64,000 nt of DNA from NCBI RefSeq assembly GCF_028858725.1, contig NC_084789.1:42005594-42069593 (forward strand). The letters run 5' to 3'. The notes under the pieces were generated by a model. It was not told where the DNA came from and did not search any database. It saw nothing but the letters and a program-made list of their open reading frames with translations. The position numbers and the translations under genes are program-made. Shown here in pieces: positions 61,601 to 64,000 of this stretch. The DNA is from Colius striatus. Its lineage: Eukaryota; Chordata; Aves; Coliiformes; Coliidae. How positions within the stretch are numbered: position 1 is the first letter of the stretch; every line of letters starts with the position of its first letter.

Positions 61601-64000
61601 CACCCCTCAAAGTACAGTTTATCAGGGGATTTGTTGCATCACCTTTTAAGTCAGTCACACAGAACACTGGGACATTTTAAAAGGGTAAACTAGCAGAAAC
61701 AAAGACTGAGGGCAATCTTCAGCTGAGATTTGGAAAGATGGAGCCTGTTGGGATTGCCACAGCAGAGATGAATTGGGATAAGTAAGGACTTTTCACTATG
61801 CTTTTTGATTATCTCCAGTTCCCAGATTCTCTTCAGTCACTGTCTCAGGGTATCATATGTACTAAGAAATCATCTCACTGGCTGTTGAGCATGTCATATA
61901 GGCAATGTTCCAGGGAATGTGGCCAGTCCAGGGGTAGATTGAAAATCTGATCTCCCCTGTAATGATTGACTGGAGCGTTGGGTGGTCAGCAGCAGGGAGT
62001 GCCCCTGAAACCAGGAGCGACAGGGAGATAGTTCATGTGACTGAGTTGAGAGGTGGAAGGGTTTAGAGCAGATTGTGGGAGCCTAGAGCAGGTAAGGATG
62101 AAAAACACAGTGCAGTTAGAGTGACTCAAGACTGGTGCACAGGCACCAATTGCAATGGTTCCCAGCTAAATCCTAATTGTTTGTCAGAAAGGGGTGTGTA
62201 TCTGGACACACCGTGGGCTCCTGTTCCTGAAAAGGGGTTGCAGCAAGCAGAAAAGCCCATTTCAGAGGATTCCAGTTTGGTCTCATGTAAACCTCACCTG
62301 AATTTTGAATTCCAGCTCTTTGTGAGGAGCAGAAAGCTTGACAGGCATAAAGACACCTGCCAGAGGGTCTGAAGCAACATCTGTGAGGAAGAAAAGTAAA
62401 AACCCTGTGGGTTTATCCTGAGATGCTGCTTTGGAGCTTTCTGTCACCTTCTCTGTAGGCAAACAGATGCTCAGAGCATCGGAGACCATCCCATTGAGCC
62501 CAGACAGAGCAACTGCTGCTGACTGCCCCTTTGTCCAGGGACAAATATTGGGGATTAATTAATGTAGCTTCTGAAAGGATTAAAACTCTATTCCACTGAG
62601 CTGCCAGGGAGAGGCTTCCCGAGGACCTGTGGTGTACCGTAGTGGCCTTGATTTGATCCATCATTGTCCCATATTCTCTTGGCCTTTCCTGAGTGCTTGT
62701 TGCAGCTATCTGTGGGGTGTAGATATTTCTGTGGAACATGAAAGGCCTGTGAAATCAGATATGGAGTACTGTTGTGGCTCCCTTTGATTTTTCCCTTTAC
62801 TTGGGAGAGGTAGAAAAGGCATATTTTTAGGGGTTTTAAAGACCTTTCAGATCCAGAGGATGTTGGGCATTGCACAGGAACAGGCTCTCATTAAAAGTCT
62901 CTTAAGCAGCTGGAATGTGGCTGGAAGGAGATTAAAGGAAATAGATGAATTTAGCAAAGTGCTTAAACAGAAAAGCAGAGAGAAATAAAAGTTTGAGATC
63001 CTCATTGTTCTTTCAGATTGCTAGCAGGTGTGCATTAATTCAAAGAGTTTACATTTTTTGCCCTATGATCTGTAGATAATAAGCTCTAAATCATCTGAAA
63101 GTGATGTGCAGTTTGCCTAACTGCAAATATCTGCATATTTTATACTGAAGCTTGTAAGACTGTTCTCGTGCTGTGATCTTGATCTGATCCTGTGGTAGTT
63201 TTACCCTCATAAAACGTGGTTATAGTCAAAGCCTCTGCTCATACGGGCGATCTGAGCTGTGTCTGTTATGACTCTGAGTGGCTTCTGCTCCCAGCTGTGC
63301 CACTGCTCCCCTGCCTGACCTTGGGCAACTTCTTTAGTTCCCCTGCCTGTTCACCCAAGCTCCCAGTTACACGAGACACTGGCTTTGGGAGCCGCGTCTG
63401 TGCACCCCTCTTTTGCAATGAGTCCCCATCTCTGGGGGAGCCTCCAAGCACAGCGGTGTCGCTTTTTCCTGCTGACAGGCACCCATCCCAGGTAGTTAGT
63501 GTGAGAATTCACGAGGGAGACTTTCACAGAGAGGTATGTTCCAGGCAGCTGTAGTTACACGATTATCAAATTTACTCCTTATTTTGTTTACTTCTCAATG
63601 CATCCTTTTCCAATGCATCTCATTTCCAGAGGAAAAGTGAGCTACTTGGTGTGTTACAAGCTTAGAAACTCACAGATAATAACAAGACATTATTAAGTTT
63701 GCCTGTGCAACCAACTATTTATGTAAGAACAAGCTGTTTGTGTATTACCTCTGTCAGAATTTAAAGTATTGCCTGATCCAATCTTAGAAAGTGTTTTTCC
63801 CACGACACTGTTGCTTTGCATGGTGTAAAGGATGAATTAGGCTTGGTATCTTTGCTCTGTGTGTGGTCTCAGGCTGTATTTTCTGTGCACTACTGAGATT
63901 GCTCTGGAAATGGAATAAAATCCTTTAAAGGCCATTTTTATGGTGCCTGTCATTATCCTATTTCAGTTTTCCACAAATATTAACATCCAGCATCCTTCAG
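58614..64000 (+). other. WNT9B: WNT9B intron 1 (5' part), no exon seen
   Basis: No sequence resembling WNT9B exon 2 (the LTGRE-type start and the following QCDLLKLSR-like segment) was found. A 182-codon ORF on the minus strand at 61119-61667 has no recognised homology. No repeat family was identified. Confidence 0.65.

Noticed and set aside
61119-61667. 182-codon minus-strand ORF in WNT9B intron 1
   Set aside because: About one chance ORF of this length is expected in 64 kb on two strands. No recognised domain or repeat was found.

Overview
The window is vertebrate nuclear DNA, most likely from a bird. It is gene-sparse, with long introns, canonical GT-AG junctions and moderate to high GC, and its dispersed repeats are CR1 LINE 3' ends rather than Alu or L1. 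Three genes are identified by their exons: the 3' end of NSF (+), all of WNT3 (-) and the first exon of WNT9B (+). NSF-WNT3-WNT9B is the ancestral amniote order (human 17q21; I recall chicken chromosome 27). No bacterial, viral or CRISPR-type locus is present. The species cannot be fixed from this sequence alone.

Layout. Positions 1-8.7 kb hold the last four coding exons of NSF and its probable 3' UTR, ending at AATAAA signals. A short tail-to-tail intergenic gap follows (8.7 to about 10.05 kb). WNT3 then runs leftward from about 42.55 kb to about 10.05 kb. Its four coding exons (42375-42296, 21052-20811, 14099-13834, 12624-12145) add up to exactly 1068 nt, giving a 355-residue Wnt protein plus stop. 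Introns are 21.2, 6.7 and 1.2 kb. From 42.6 to 58.5 kb is the head-to-head WNT3/WNT9B intergenic region, with an orphan CpG-rich block, minisatellites and a CTCF-like site. WNT9B exon 1 (58543-58613) lies in a CpG island behind a TATA-like box, and the rest of that gene is beyond the window.

How the genes relate. NSF is a housekeeping and synaptic membrane-fusion ATPase with no pathway link to its neighbours. WNT3 and WNT9B are secreted, lipid-modified morphogens, transcribed divergently as an old linked pair (WNT3A/WNT9A is its paralogue), so the 16 kb between them and WNT3 intron 1 are the likely places for shared or separate enhancers.

The most notable non-gene structures are: an uninterrupted 665-bp alternating pyrimidine-purine tract (Z-DNA potential) with a 108-110 bp higher-order period in WNT3 intron 2; perfect palindromes made of octamer (POU) and homeodomain half sites in WNT3 intron 1; a 357-codon ATG-started ORF in the same intron; and an NSF C-terminal tail that departs from the mammalian one. 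I did not find a clearly new biological system. These are leads, mostly resting on motif reading.
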